Source: Streptomyces sp. H27-H1 (GTDB lineage Bacteria; Actinomycetota; Actinomycetes; Streptomycetales; Streptomycetaceae). Taken from it: DNA of 64,000 nt. The translations under genes were made by a program, and so were the position numbers. Below, in pieces: positions 35,475 through 43,875 of the stretch. The stretch is taken from NCBI RefSeq assembly GCF_026627445.1, contig NZ_JAPNLJ010000020.1, positions 1 to 64,000 on the forward strand. The letters are read 5' to 3'. Position 1 is the first letter of the stretch. Each line of letters begins with the position of its first letter. Below the pieces are notes generated by a model. The model was not told the DNA's origin and ran no database searches. It was given only the letters and a program-made list of their open reading frames with translations.

Positions 35475-35492
35475 ACTACTCGCTCGAGTAGT
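35475..35492. promoter_or_regulatory. Perfect 8-2-8 palindrome in divergent promoter region
   Basis: ACTACTCG-CT-CGAGTAGT is a perfect inverted repeat centred between the malic enzyme start (35457) and the ATP-grasp start (35601). Its position suits an operator controlling both divergent transcripts. The binding protein is unknown. The LAL regulator at 27764 is a candidate, though such a compact palindrome fits a TetR- or LuxR-type dimer equally well. Confidence 0.55.
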
Positions 35493-35555
35493 ACCGGTCC
35501 GGAGCCTTGAACTACCCGTTCGCGCAGTGGTCACGCACGCAATGGCGAACACACA

Positions 35556-35585
35556 ATGGCGAAGCAGGAATTCAGCGACCCCTAA
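35556..35585 (+). other. Nine-codon mini-ORF before the ATP-grasp gene
   Basis: ATG GCG AAG CAG GAA TTC AGC GAC CCC TAA encodes MAKQEFSDP. Its stop overlaps the AAGGA that could serve as ribosome-binding site for the ATP-grasp ligase start at 35601. It has no clear ribosome-binding site of its own, so it may be chance or a translational leader. A 10-bp direct repeat (CAATGGCGAA) begins just upstream and overlaps it. Confidence 0.2.
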
Positions 35586-35600
35586 GGACGAGAGACCGCC

Positions 35601-36944
35601 ATGGCGACCCTGATCATCAGCAACCAGCGCACCGAGGAGATGGTGGGCGACCTCGAACTGCTCGCCCCCGAATACCGCCGCTACGTGGGCAACCAGGCCC
35701 AGCGCATGGCCTGGCTCCTCGGCGAGGGCGATGTCCTCGTCCTCCCGGTCGCCGCCGACGAGGACTTCCTGCGCTACGTCACCGACCGGCTCGGCATCGA
35801 CCGCTCCTCGGTACAGGTCCTCGTCCCGCCGCAGGGCCGCTTCGGCGAGGGCGTGCTTTCCCGCGACCGGCTCGGCGACGACACCTTCGTACGCGAACTG
35901 CGCGAGGCCGTCGCCACCCACCGGGTGGACCAGGTGCTCCCGTTCCACTTCGACAGCACCGTCGCGGGCCTGACCCGCGCCCTCGGTCTCGACGCCGCCA
36001 CACCCGGCTTCGGCTTCCTCGACCAGAGCGGCGGCCGCCTCCTCAACAGCAAGGCCACCTTCCGGGCCCTGGCCGGCGGCACCGGTTCGCCCGTACCGCG
36101 CGGCGGAGTCTTCGCCGGGCAGGACGACGCCGCGGACTTCCTGTGGGAGCAGCTCCTCGGCCGCGGCCGGCCCGCCATCCTCAAACAGGACTTCCACGTA
36201 GCCGGATTCGGCAACGAGATCGTCAGCCCCGTCCCCGGCATCGCCCCGATCGGAGCCCAGCGCACCGTGGTCGCCGCCGACCGCGCCGAACTCGACAAGT
36301 ACCTGACGGACCGGTGGCCCTGGCTGACCGACGGCGGCCGGGGCACCGTCGTCATCGAGGACTACGTCCCGCAGTCCGTACCCATCTACGCGGAACTGCG
36401 CGTCGAGGACGGCGGCATCGAGTTCACCGGGCACGGCGAGATGCGCATGAAGCCCGTGCTCAACGGCCTGATCGTGCCCGCCCCCTCGGCCGGCCTCGAC
36501 GCCTTCCCCGGCTTCCTCGAGACCGCCCGCCGGCTGTGCGAACCGCTGCACGCCATGGGCTACCGCGGCACCGTCAGCATCGACGCGATCGTCACCCCCG
36601 GCCAGGACATCCTCATCAACGAGTTCAACTGCCGCACCGGCGGATCGACCCACATCCACCGCATCGGCGAACGCGTCGTCACGGGCGACTACTTCGCCGA
36701 CCGCGTCCTGGTGGAACTGCGCCGCTGCACCTTCCCCGGCTTCACCGCCACCGTGCGCGCACTGGACGCCGCCGGTCTGGGATACGACCCCGCCACCCGC
36801 ACCGGAGTGCTCATCACGGTGGACGACGGCAGCCCCGACGGAGGCTTCGGCGAGTACTGCGTGGTCGGCGAGAGCCTGGAGCACGCCGAAGCACTCGAAG
36901 GACGCGTCACCCGGCTGCTCGCCGGATTCGGCACGAAGGGCTGA
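35601..36944 (+). CDS. PGM1-like ATP-grasp peptide/amide ligase
   Basis: A 447-residue ATP-grasp enzyme of the type that opens with a pre-ATP-grasp domain (ISNQRTEEMVGDLELLAPEY) and resembles PGM1, the pheganomycin peptide ligase. The ATP-grasp core includes ILKQDFHVAGFGNE and VVIEDYVPQS, plus the metal-binding EFNCRTGGSTHIH. A PGM1-type C-terminal domain follows (about 340-447). Such enzymes activate a carboxylate as acyl-phosphate and join it to an amine. Its divergence from malic enzyme-phzC-phzD-phzE suggests it uses DHHA or a derivative as donor or acceptor (inference). GAGAG precedes the ATG with 6-nt spacing. Confidence 0.88.
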   Translation: MATLIISNQRTEEMVGDLELLAPEYRRYVGNQAQRMAWLLGEGDVLVLPVAADEDFLRYVTDRLGIDRSSVQVLVPPQGRFGEGVLSRDRLGDDTFVRELREAVATHRVDQVLPFHFDSTVAGLTRALGLDAATPGFGFLDQSGGRLLNSKATFRALAGGTGSPVPRGGVFAGQDDAADFLWEQLLGRGRPAILKQDFHVAGFGNEIVSPVPGIAPIGAQRTVVAADRAELDKYLTDRWPWLTDGGRGTVVIEDYVPQSVPIYAELRVEDGGIEFTGHGEMRMKPVLNGLIVPAPSAGLDAFPGFLETARRLCEPLHAMGYRGTVSIDAIVTPGQDILINEFNCRTGGSTHIHRIGERVVTGDYFADRVLVELRRCTFPGFTATVRALDAAGLGYDPATRTGVLITVDDGSPDGGFGEYCVVGESLEHAEALEGRVTRLLAGFGTKG

Positions 36945-36949
36945 GGGCG

Positions 36950-38179
36950 GTGACCGCAGTCAGGAGCGGCTACCGGGCCCTGATGACCCGCGACCTGCTG
37001 ATCTGGGCACTCGTCGCACTGACCGGCAAAGCGCCGGTGGCGATGGCCCCCCTCGCCCTGGTGTTCATGAGCCGCGAGGGCCCCGGCGGCTACACCCTCG
37101 GCGCGACCCTGGCCTCCGTCTATGTACTGGGAGAGGTGGTGGGCGCCCCCCTTCTCGGCACCCGGCTGGCCCGCCACCGCATGCGCCCCCAGCTGGCCGC
37201 CGGCCTGCTGGTCGCCGCGGCCGCCTTCGCCGCGATCCCCCTCACCCGGGGTGCACCCGTACCCGTGCCCATCGCCCTCGCGTTTCTCGCGGGCGCGGCC
37301 CCGGCCGCCTGCCCGGGCGGCGTCCGCACGCTCCTGACCCGCCTCGTCGACGAGGCCGCCGTACCGCGGGCCCTGAGTGCGGAGGCCACCCTCACGCAGA
37401 TCACCTGGGCCGCCGCCCCCGCGCTCGTCGTCGTCCTGGCGCTCCAGGCCTTCGCCGGAGCCCCGCTGATCCTCGGCGCCGTCCTCGCCGCCGCGTCCGC
37501 GGCCCTGCTCGTCCTGCTGCCCGAGCCGGAGCCGCTCGCCTCGGCCACTCCGGCTGGGCGGACCGGCCGGGAACCCGGCATGACACGGATCCTGCTGTCC
37601 GGCTGGCCCGTCTACCTCACCAGCGCCGCGGCCATGGCCATGCTCGCCACCGCCGAACTGGTCCTGCCCGCACTGCTGGAGGACCGCTCCATGCCCGTTG
37701 GCTGGTCGGGGCCGCTGCTCGCCGGGTTCGCCCTGGCGAGCGCCGGGGGAGCCTTCTGCTACGGACTGCGCACCTGGCCGGGATCGGTCCGCGTCCAGAG
37801 CCTCGTACTGCTCGCCGTCACCGCAGGCTGCGTAGCCCTCGTGACGGTCCTGCCCGGACTGCCCGGTGTGGCGATCGCCCTCGCGGCGGCGGGTGTCTTC
37901 CAGTCGGGAGTCATGGTCTCGCGCAGCCTGAGCCTGCGCGAGCGCCTGCCCGAACACGCCCACGCCGCCGGGTACTCGATGATGTACGCCGTCCAGGGCG
38001 CCGGCTACAGCCTCACGGCGTCCCTCTCCGCGGTGGCCCTGGAAGTCGCCGACCCGACGACGGCCATCCTCGGCGGCGTCGTCATCGCCCTGGTCATCAC
38101 CGCGGTCAGCGCCCTCGCCGAGCGAACCCCCCTCCCCACCCGCAAACCCGTCCCCGCCCTGAGCGACCCCCGTCCCTGA
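36950..38179 (+). CDS. MFS transporter, probable exporter of the cluster product
   Basis: A 409-residue major facilitator protein with about 12 hydrophobic segments. It has a short cytosolic start, a central loop rich in Pro/Glu/Arg (about 195-215) and no large extramembrane domains. It starts at a GTG 5 nt after the ligase stop, so the two form a two-gene operon. The size and pattern fit drug/H+ antiporters. Export of, or self-resistance to, the conjugated product is the likely role. The ATG at 36983 is a possible later start. Confidence 0.86.
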   Translation: MTAVRSGYRALMTRDLLIWALVALTGKAPVAMAPLALVFMSREGPGGYTLGATLASVYVLGEVVGAPLLGTRLARHRMRPQLAAGLLVAAAAFAAIPLTRGAPVPVPIALAFLAGAAPAACPGGVRTLLTRLVDEAAVPRALSAEATLTQITWAAAPALVVVLALQAFAGAPLILGAVLAAASAALLVLLPEPEPLASATPAGRTGREPGMTRILLSGWPVYLTSAAAMAMLATAELVLPALLEDRSMPVGWSGPLLAGFALASAGGAFCYGLRTWPGSVRVQSLVLLAVTAGCVALVTVLPGLPGVAIALAAAGVFQSGVMVSRSLSLRERLPEHAHAAGYSMMYAVQGAGYSLTASLSAVALEVADPTTAILGGVVIALVITAVSALAERTPLPTRKPVPALSDPRP

Positions 38180-38288
38180 ACCGCGGAGCGGGCCGATGGC
38201 CGTCTCGGCGCGCCCGCGGAGCCGTCGCCGTCGTCGCCGCCGCGATCCGCTCCTGACGGTCCTTACCGGGAAGGGGCCGTCAGGCCCC

Positions 38289-38325
38289 CGCCCCCGCACA
38301 GGTGGTTTTCACCTGTGCGGGGGCG
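38289..38325. terminator. 16-bp perfect hairpin, bidirectional terminator
   Basis: CGCCCCCGCACAGGTG and its exact complement flank a GTTTT loop. It sits between the ends of the convergent MFS gene and the cellulase gene, so it can terminate both. Confidence 0.85.
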
Positions 38326-38359
38326 TTCGGGGGTCGGGGGCCAGGGGTCGGTCGGGAGG

Positions 38360-39814
38360 CTAGCTGGTGGGGAAGCTGTCGGCGGTGCGGATGCGGTCGC
38401 GGATCCAGACACCGGCCGGCTTGAGCGAACCGGTCCCGGTCCAGGGGCCGTTGTTGTCGCAGGTGCCCGTCTTGAAGACGGCGCCGGTGCGTTCGTCGTC
38501 GGAGAAGTTCCAGTTGGTCCAACTGATCTTCTTGGCTGCCATCAGGTCGAGGTACTTCTGCGACATGGTGAAGTCGTTGCTGCCCTCGCCGGCGTAGTTC
38601 TGGGTGCCGAACTCCGTGACGAACACGGGGATCCGGTCGGCGGCGCGCGAGAGGGTGTCCAAGTACTCCTCGCGGTGCGAGTACGCGTAGAAGTGGAACG
38701 TGTACAGGATGTTCGCCGCGTTCACCTGGTTGTTGACGACCTCGGTCTCGTCAGCGCCCTCGGAGACGCCGAAGGACGACCACGCGCGGGTTCCGACGAT
38801 CACCGGTGCGTCGGAGTCGATGTTCCGGATGACCGGGATGATCTGCTCCGCGTAGCTCTTGACCTTGGCCCAGCTCACCTCGCTCGGCTCGTTCGCGATC
38901 TCGTAGAAGATGTTGTTCTTGCCCTTGTGGCGGTTGGCGATCGCAGTGAAGAACGTCTTGGCCCTGGCCAGGTTGTAGTTCGGGTCACCCGGGTCGAGCA
39001 TGTGCCAGTCGACGATCACGTACATGCCCCGGGCCGTCGCCTGCTCGATGAGCGAGTGGGCGAGGTCGGTGAACTTCTGCGGGTCGGTCTCGTAGCCGTC
39101 CTCCTGGACGTAGGTGGAGACGCGCAGTACGTCGGCGTTCCAGTCCTTGGCGAGGGCGTCGAGCGAACCGCTGGTGAGGCACTGCGCGTACCACTGGGTG
39201 CCGTGGGTGCTCATGCCGCGCAACTGGATCGGCTTGCCGTACTGGTTGCAGAGCTTGGTGCCGCAGACCGCGAGCTGGCCGTTGATGCCGACCGGAGTGG
39301 TGCCGGGCACGGGCGGCGTCGTGGTCGCGGTGTCGACGGTGAGGTGGTCGACGTTGGGGCCGCCGTTGGCGGTGGTGGCCGTGGCACGGATGGTGTTCGT
39401 ACCGGCCTTGAGGGTGGCGGTCAGTCCCGCCGTGGTCCAACTGGTCCAGGCTCCGGTCCCGTTGAACGCCTTGTTCGGGGCGACGGCCGTGCCGTTGACC
39501 GTGATGGTCATGGGGCGGTTGGTCGTGGTGCCGTTGGCGTAGCGCAGATTGACCGTGGCGCTGCCGGCCTGTGCGGCGTTGACCGTCCATTCGACGTAAC
39601 TGCCAGTGACGTTGTCGTAGTTGACGAAGCCGCTGCCGGTGTATCCGGCGTGGTTGGACTCGGCCGCGCCCTTCGACACAAGGGCGCTCTCCGCCTCGTG
39701 GGTGACGGGTGCGGCCGAGGCCGTACCGGGTGCGGTCGTCAGGCCGACGAGCAGACCGCTGACGACGGTTGCGGCTGCGGCGAGGGAGCGCAGTCGAACG
39801 CTTGGGGGTCTCAA
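38360..39814 (-). CDS. Secreted GH5 glycoside hydrolase (cellulase-like) with CBM35
   Basis: A 484-residue secreted enzyme. It has a signal peptide to about residue 35, an N-terminal CBM35-like beta-sandwich (about 36-165; EAESALVSKG, GSYVEWTVNA, VDHLTVDT), a Thr/Pro linker and a family 5 catalytic (beta/alpha)8 barrel (about 180-484). The acid/base Glu is in YEIANEPSEV and the nucleophile in PVFVTEFGTQ. The pattern is that of endo-beta-1,4-glucanases. The start codon is TTG with GGAG 5 nt upstream. A palindrome (39849-39861) precedes it. CBM35 modules often bind uronic-acid-containing polymers, which fits the downstream hexuronate genes. Confidence 0.92.
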   Translation of the reverse strand: MRPPSVRLRSLAAAATVVSGLLVGLTTAPGTASAAPVTHEAESALVSKGAAESNHAGYTGSGFVNYDNVTGSYVEWTVNAAQAGSATVNLRYANGTTTNRPMTITVNGTAVAPNKAFNGTGAWTSWTTAGLTATLKAGTNTIRATATTANGGPNVDHLTVDTATTTPPVPGTTPVGINGQLAVCGTKLCNQYGKPIQLRGMSTHGTQWYAQCLTSGSLDALAKDWNADVLRVSTYVQEDGYETDPQKFTDLAHSLIEQATARGMYVIVDWHMLDPGDPNYNLARAKTFFTAIANRHKGKNNIFYEIANEPSEVSWAKVKSYAEQIIPVIRNIDSDAPVIVGTRAWSSFGVSEGADETEVVNNQVNAANILYTFHFYAYSHREEYLDTLSRAADRIPVFVTEFGTQNYAGEGSNDFTMSQKYLDLMAAKKISWTNWNFSDDERTGAVFKTGTCDNNGPWTGTGSLKPAGVWIRDRIRTADSFPTS

Positions 39815-39848
39815 GGTGTCTCCGTCCGTTGACGATCGGGCGATCGTA

Positions 39849-39861
39849 AGGAAACTTTCCT
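39849..39861. promoter_or_regulatory. AGGAAA-C-TTTCCT palindrome, putative glycosidase operator
   Basis: A perfect 13-bp palindrome with central C lies 35 nt upstream of the cellulase TTG start, within the divergent gap to the beta-helix gene. Its GAAA-N-TTTC core resembles operator sequences seen before actinomycete polysaccharide-degradation genes. It does not match the CebR box. Confidence 0.5.
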
Positions 39862-40028
39862 AATGGAATGGAATAGCAGCGCCCGACCCGGCCGCACAAG
39901 AGCCCGCACCGAATCCACGTATGTGGATCAAATATTGATCCCAAGACAGGCATTGACCAGCTGGACGTACGTCAGCACGATGTGACACGGCTACATCCCC
40001 TCCGCCCCCACAAATCCCAGGAGGTACG

Positions 40029-42383
40029 TTGTCCGCACGATGGAGAACCGTCGCCGCACTAGGCGGCGCCACGGCCGTTCTGTGCGCCTCGGGCGTCGCG
40101 CTCGGAGTCGCAGACGCCCGCCCCGCCGATCCCCGGCCCGCTGCCGCCGCCCCCGCGCCGCTCGTCGGTCTGGACCTGTCAGAAGCCAACCGACGCACCC
40201 CACTGCCCGGTCTGTACGACTGGTCGAAGGCCGGATACCGGGGCGGCGCCGACCTGCCGGGCCCGGCCCAGACCACCCCCGACGCCGCCTGCCAGATCAC
40301 GGCGGCCGAACTCGCCTCCCAGTACGGGGTGAAACCCGGAGACGGGGCCGACGACTCGGCCGGACTCCAGGCCGCCATCGACCACGTCCGCACCAACTGC
40401 TCACCCGGCGGCAGTTACACCAGACTCTCCCTGATCACCCTTCCGGCGGGCGTACTCGACGTGTCCCGCCAGATCTCCGTCGACGCGGACTACCTGACCC
40501 TGCGCGGGGCCGGCAGCGCTCCGGGCGGCACCCGCATCGTCTTCCGGCCCGACACCGACACCCGGTACGACGCCCTCACTCCCGACGGGTCCGACTGGGA
40601 CGAGGACGGCATGACCTCCGGATCGGCCAAGGGCGGCTGGATCTGGCCCGGCCGGGGCCTCTTCCGCGTGCAGTCGCGCGGGGTGCACACGGCCTACGCC
40701 TCCGAATACGCGGCGGCCCCCGCGAACCGCAAGGACCTCTTCGAGGGCACGGTCGACGTGCACTGGAAGGCTGGGCTGAAACTGCGCGGCAAGAGCGGCG
40801 ACACCGGGTTCGCGGCGCGCACCGGAGACAGGATCGTCCACCTCGCCGCCAGCGGCGCGCTCACCCCGTTCGCCGTTGGCGGGCTGGTGAACATCCGCGC
40901 CGCCAACTCCCTCACGTTCTACGCCCAGCAGAACGTCCAGCCCGCCGACGGGACCCTGCAGAACATCCACATGCGCCAGCAGATCTTCACCATCGCCGCC
41001 GTGGACTCCGCGAACCGCACGCTCACGCTGGACAAACCGCTGGAGTACGACGTACCGGTCACCTCGACCTCCGACGGTTCGGCGGCCATCGAGGGTGCCG
41101 TCTACGACTCCAAGGCCGCCCCCCTGGTGGACCCGGTGCTCGGCGTCGGATTCGAGGACTTCGCACTCACCCAGGAGATCCCGGGCCTCGACCCCGCCGG
41201 CGCCGTGCACAACTACGGCAACATGGATCCGGCCCAGGAGATGCACGGCATCGTGTTCAAGTGGGCCGCGAACTCCTGGGTCCGGGGCATCAGGACGGAG
41301 ATGACCGGCTCCCACCCGATCGTCACCGAGGAGGCCTACCACCTCCAGATCGTCGACAACCAGCTCGACGGCTCCTGGAACAAGGGCAAGGGCGGCAACG
41401 GCTACTTCCGCGGCTCCCGGGTCTGGGACTCGCTCTACGCGGGCAACACCTCGCGCAACCTGCGCCACTTCACCTTCCAGTGGTCGGCCTCCGGCAACGT
41501 GGTCATCGGCAACGACTTCGACTCCGACCTCAACCTGCACGGCGGCTGGGAACGCAACAACCTGTTCGAACTGAACAAGGTGACCGTGCCCTACGACCAC
41601 CGCTCCGCCAACTGCCGTGCCAACTGCGGTGAGGAGGGCGGCGGGTCCCCTGACGCCTCGACGTGGTACCCGATCTGGTGGGGTGCGGGAAAGAAGGCGG
41701 TGAAGTGGTCGGGCTCCAGCGGGCCGCGCAACGTCTTCTTCAACAACACGATGACGAAGCAGGCCACCGCGGGCGCGGCGTACACCCCGTACTACGCCGA
41801 CCATCAGCGCGTTTACCAGTTCGGCTGGAGCGGCAGCGGATGGAAGCACCTCGACTCGGGCGGTACGCCGATCAGCGACTGGGCCGGGCGCGAGCAGCTC
41901 GACTACACGGGTGGCCACGGAATCGACGCCACCCTCACGGACACCGGTGCTTCGCTCTTCCTCAGGTCGGTGACCGGAGGGAACCCCACACCGACCCCGA
42001 CGCAAACGCCCACCGGGATCCCGAGTCCGACCCCGACGCCCACCGCGACTCCCACCCCGACGCCGACTCCCACGCCGACCCCGGCGGGCTGCCTGACCGC
42101 GAGGACGGTGCGGACCTCGGTCTGGAGCAGCGGATACGGCATGGACGTGTTCGTCAAGAACAACTGCGCCGCCCCCGTGACGGGATGGCAGGTGGGCTTC
42201 GACCTGCCCGGTGGCACCGCCGTCTCCAGCCACTGGGCGGCCACGAAGGCGCAGAGCGGCCAGCACTACACCTTCACCAACGTCGCCTACAACGGCGGCC
42301 TCGCCCCCGGCCAGGAGAAGGGCTTCGGCTTCAACGCCTCCGGGCCCGGCTCTCCGACCCAACTCACCGCACGTCTGCGATAG
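40029..42383 (+). CDS. Secreted beta-helix enzyme with C-terminal CBM2
   Basis: A 784-residue secreted protein. A signal peptide (to about residue 31) precedes a large right-handed parallel beta-helix region of the pectate-lyase-like superfamily (about 85-640). A (Pro-Thr)n linker (about 650-685) leads to a CBM2 cellulose-binding module (about 687-784; TVRTSVWSSGYGMDVFVKN and the HYTFTNVAYNG closing). The TTG start follows AGGAGGT. Catalytic residues cannot be placed because the helix family was not identified with certainty. A lyase or hydrolase on pectin-like chains held near cellulose is the reasonable guess. The next gene has the same modules in reverse order. Confidence 0.85.
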   Translation: MSARWRTVAALGGATAVLCASGVALGVADARPADPRPAAAAPAPLVGLDLSEANRRTPLPGLYDWSKAGYRGGADLPGPAQTTPDAACQITAAELASQYGVKPGDGADDSAGLQAAIDHVRTNCSPGGSYTRLSLITLPAGVLDVSRQISVDADYLTLRGAGSAPGGTRIVFRPDTDTRYDALTPDGSDWDEDGMTSGSAKGGWIWPGRGLFRVQSRGVHTAYASEYAAAPANRKDLFEGTVDVHWKAGLKLRGKSGDTGFAARTGDRIVHLAASGALTPFAVGGLVNIRAANSLTFYAQQNVQPADGTLQNIHMRQQIFTIAAVDSANRTLTLDKPLEYDVPVTSTSDGSAAIEGAVYDSKAAPLVDPVLGVGFEDFALTQEIPGLDPAGAVHNYGNMDPAQEMHGIVFKWAANSWVRGIRTEMTGSHPIVTEEAYHLQIVDNQLDGSWNKGKGGNGYFRGSRVWDSLYAGNTSRNLRHFTFQWSASGNVVIGNDFDSDLNLHGGWERNNLFELNKVTVPYDHRSANCRANCGEEGGGSPDASTWYPIWWGAGKKAVKWSGSSGPRNVFFNNTMTKQATAGAAYTPYYADHQRVYQFGWSGSGWKHLDSGGTPISDWAGREQLDYTGGHGIDATLTDTGASLFLRSVTGGNPTPTPTQTPTGIPSPTPTPTATPTPTPTPTPTPAGCLTARTVRTSVWSSGYGMDVFVKNNCAAPVTGWQVGFDLPGGTAVSSHWAATKAQSGQHYTFTNVAYNGGLAPGQEKGFGFNASGPGSPTQLTARLR

Positions 42384-42396
42384 GAGCGCCGCCACC

Positions 42397-43860
42397 ATGC
42401 GCAAATCGATACCCGGGGCGGCGGCAGCCGCCTTCGCCGCACTCCTCGCGGCGGGACTCCTGAGCCCGGCCGCCCATGCCGCCGCGCCGCGCCTCACCGC
42501 GAAGGCCGTCCAGACCTCGGTGTGGGACACCGGCTACGGAGCCGATGTACCGGTCACCAACGGGGGAGACGCCGCCGCGACGGGCTGGACCGTCGAATTC
42601 GACCTGCCGGCCGGAACGACCGTCTCCAGCCACTGGTCCGCCACCAAGACCCGGAGCGGTCAGCACTACACCTTCGCCAACGTCGCGTACAACCGCGACA
42701 TCGCGCCCGGTGCGACCGCGAGCTTCGGCTTCAACGCGAGCGGGCTCGGTCTGCCGCTCAACTGCAAGGTGAACGGGGCGCCGTGCGACGGCGGCGGCCC
42801 CACTCCGACTCCCACCTCCACGCCGACACCCACCTCCACGCCGACACCCACCCCGACCCCGACCCCGACACCCACCGCGCCCTCGGGCCCCGTGGTCGAG
42901 GTGGCGACCTCCGCCCAGCTGAAGAGCGCGCTCGCCGCGGCCGCGCCCGGCCAGACCATCCGGCTGGCGGCGGGGGAGTACCGCGGCTCCTTCATCACCC
43001 AGCGTGCCGGGACCCAGGCCAAGCCGATCACGCTCACCGGGCCCCGGACCGCCGTGCTCGTCAACGACGGCCCCTCGGGCGAGGCCCCGTCCTGCCCGGT
43101 GCCCACGGCCGGCTGGGACCCGGGCTACGGGCTCTGGCTCCACGGGGCCCCGTACTGGAACCTCACCGGATTCACCGTCAGGGACTCCAAGAAGGGAGTC
43201 GTACTCGACGCCTCGCACCACGTCACCCTCGACGGGCTGTACGTCCACCATGTCGAGGAGGAGGGCGTGCACTTCCGCCGCTCCTCCGCCGACGGCGTGA
43301 TCCGCAACTCCGTGGTCGAGTACACGGGCTTGGTCCAGCCCGGCTACGGCGAGGGCGTGTACCTCGGCTCCGCCGGCTCGAACTGGGGGTGCCACGGCAA
43401 CTCCGGCGGGGTGGACCGCTCGGACCGGGTGGTGGTGGAGAACAACCGGATCGGACCGTACGTCGCCGCCGAGGCGATCGATGTCAAGGAGGGCACCTTC
43501 GCCGGGATCATCCGCGGGAACACCTTCGACGGCCGCGGGCTGACCGGCCAGAACTCGGCCGACTCGTGGGTGGACGTCAAGGGCGTCGACTACCTGATCG
43601 AGGGGAACAAGGGCACCTTCTCCGCGCCCGGAACCTTCGCCAACGGCTACGAGACGCACAATCCCGCAACCACGCCGTCCTTCCCCAACGGCTGTGGCAC
43701 GGTGTGGCGCGACAACACCTCCGACCTCGGCGGCGTGGGCGCGTACGCGATCAAGGTGACCTCCACCTCGCAGTGTTCGGCCCGGCCGAACGTCGTGTAC
43801 GTGTCCAACGCCGTGACAAGGGCGGTGAGCGGGCTGACCAACATCCCCGTGACGCCGTAG
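42397..43860 (+). CDS. Secreted beta-helix enzyme with N-terminal CBM2
   Basis: A 487-residue secreted protein. It has a signal peptide to about residue 29, a CBM2 module (30-130; VQTSVWDTGYGADVPVTNGG), a (Thr-Pro)n linker (131-161) and a right-handed beta-helix domain (162-487; GQTIRLAAGEYRG, then repeated coils VVLDASHHVTLDGLYVHHV). The beta-helix resembles pectate-lyase/nitrous-oxidase-type (NosD-like) folds. Its ATG lies 13 nt after the previous stop with GGAG upstream. Exact specificity is unknown. It is convergent with the IclR gene and 15 nt from it. Confidence 0.87.
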   Translation: MRKSIPGAAAAAFAALLAAGLLSPAAHAAAPRLTAKAVQTSVWDTGYGADVPVTNGGDAAATGWTVEFDLPAGTTVSSHWSATKTRSGQHYTFANVAYNRDIAPGATASFGFNASGLGLPLNCKVNGAPCDGGGPTPTPTSTPTPTSTPTPTPTPTPTPTAPSGPVVEVATSAQLKSALAAAAPGQTIRLAAGEYRGSFITQRAGTQAKPITLTGPRTAVLVNDGPSGEAPSCPVPTAGWDPGYGLWLHGAPYWNLTGFTVRDSKKGVVLDASHHVTLDGLYVHHVEEEGVHFRRSSADGVIRNSVVEYTGLVQPGYGEGVYLGSAGSNWGCHGNSGGVDRSDRVVVENNRIGPYVAAEAIDVKEGTFAGIIRGNTFDGRGLTGQNSADSWVDVKGVDYLIEGNKGTFSAPGTFANGYETHNPATTPSFPNGCGTVWRDNTSDLGGVGAYAIKVTSTSQCSARPNVVYVSNAVTRAVSGLTNIPVTP

Positions 43861-43875
43861 TGCCGGTCCCCGCCG

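Noticed and set aside
41980..42090. CRISPR-like repeat in the PT-linker region
   Set aside because: The repeats are short codon repeats for Pro-Thr with no spacers; they encode a linker.
40401..42530. 709-residue minus-strand open frame
   Set aside because: It is antisense to the beta-helix/CBM2 gene, which has a signal peptide and modules. The antisense is low-complexity Val/Gly/Arg.
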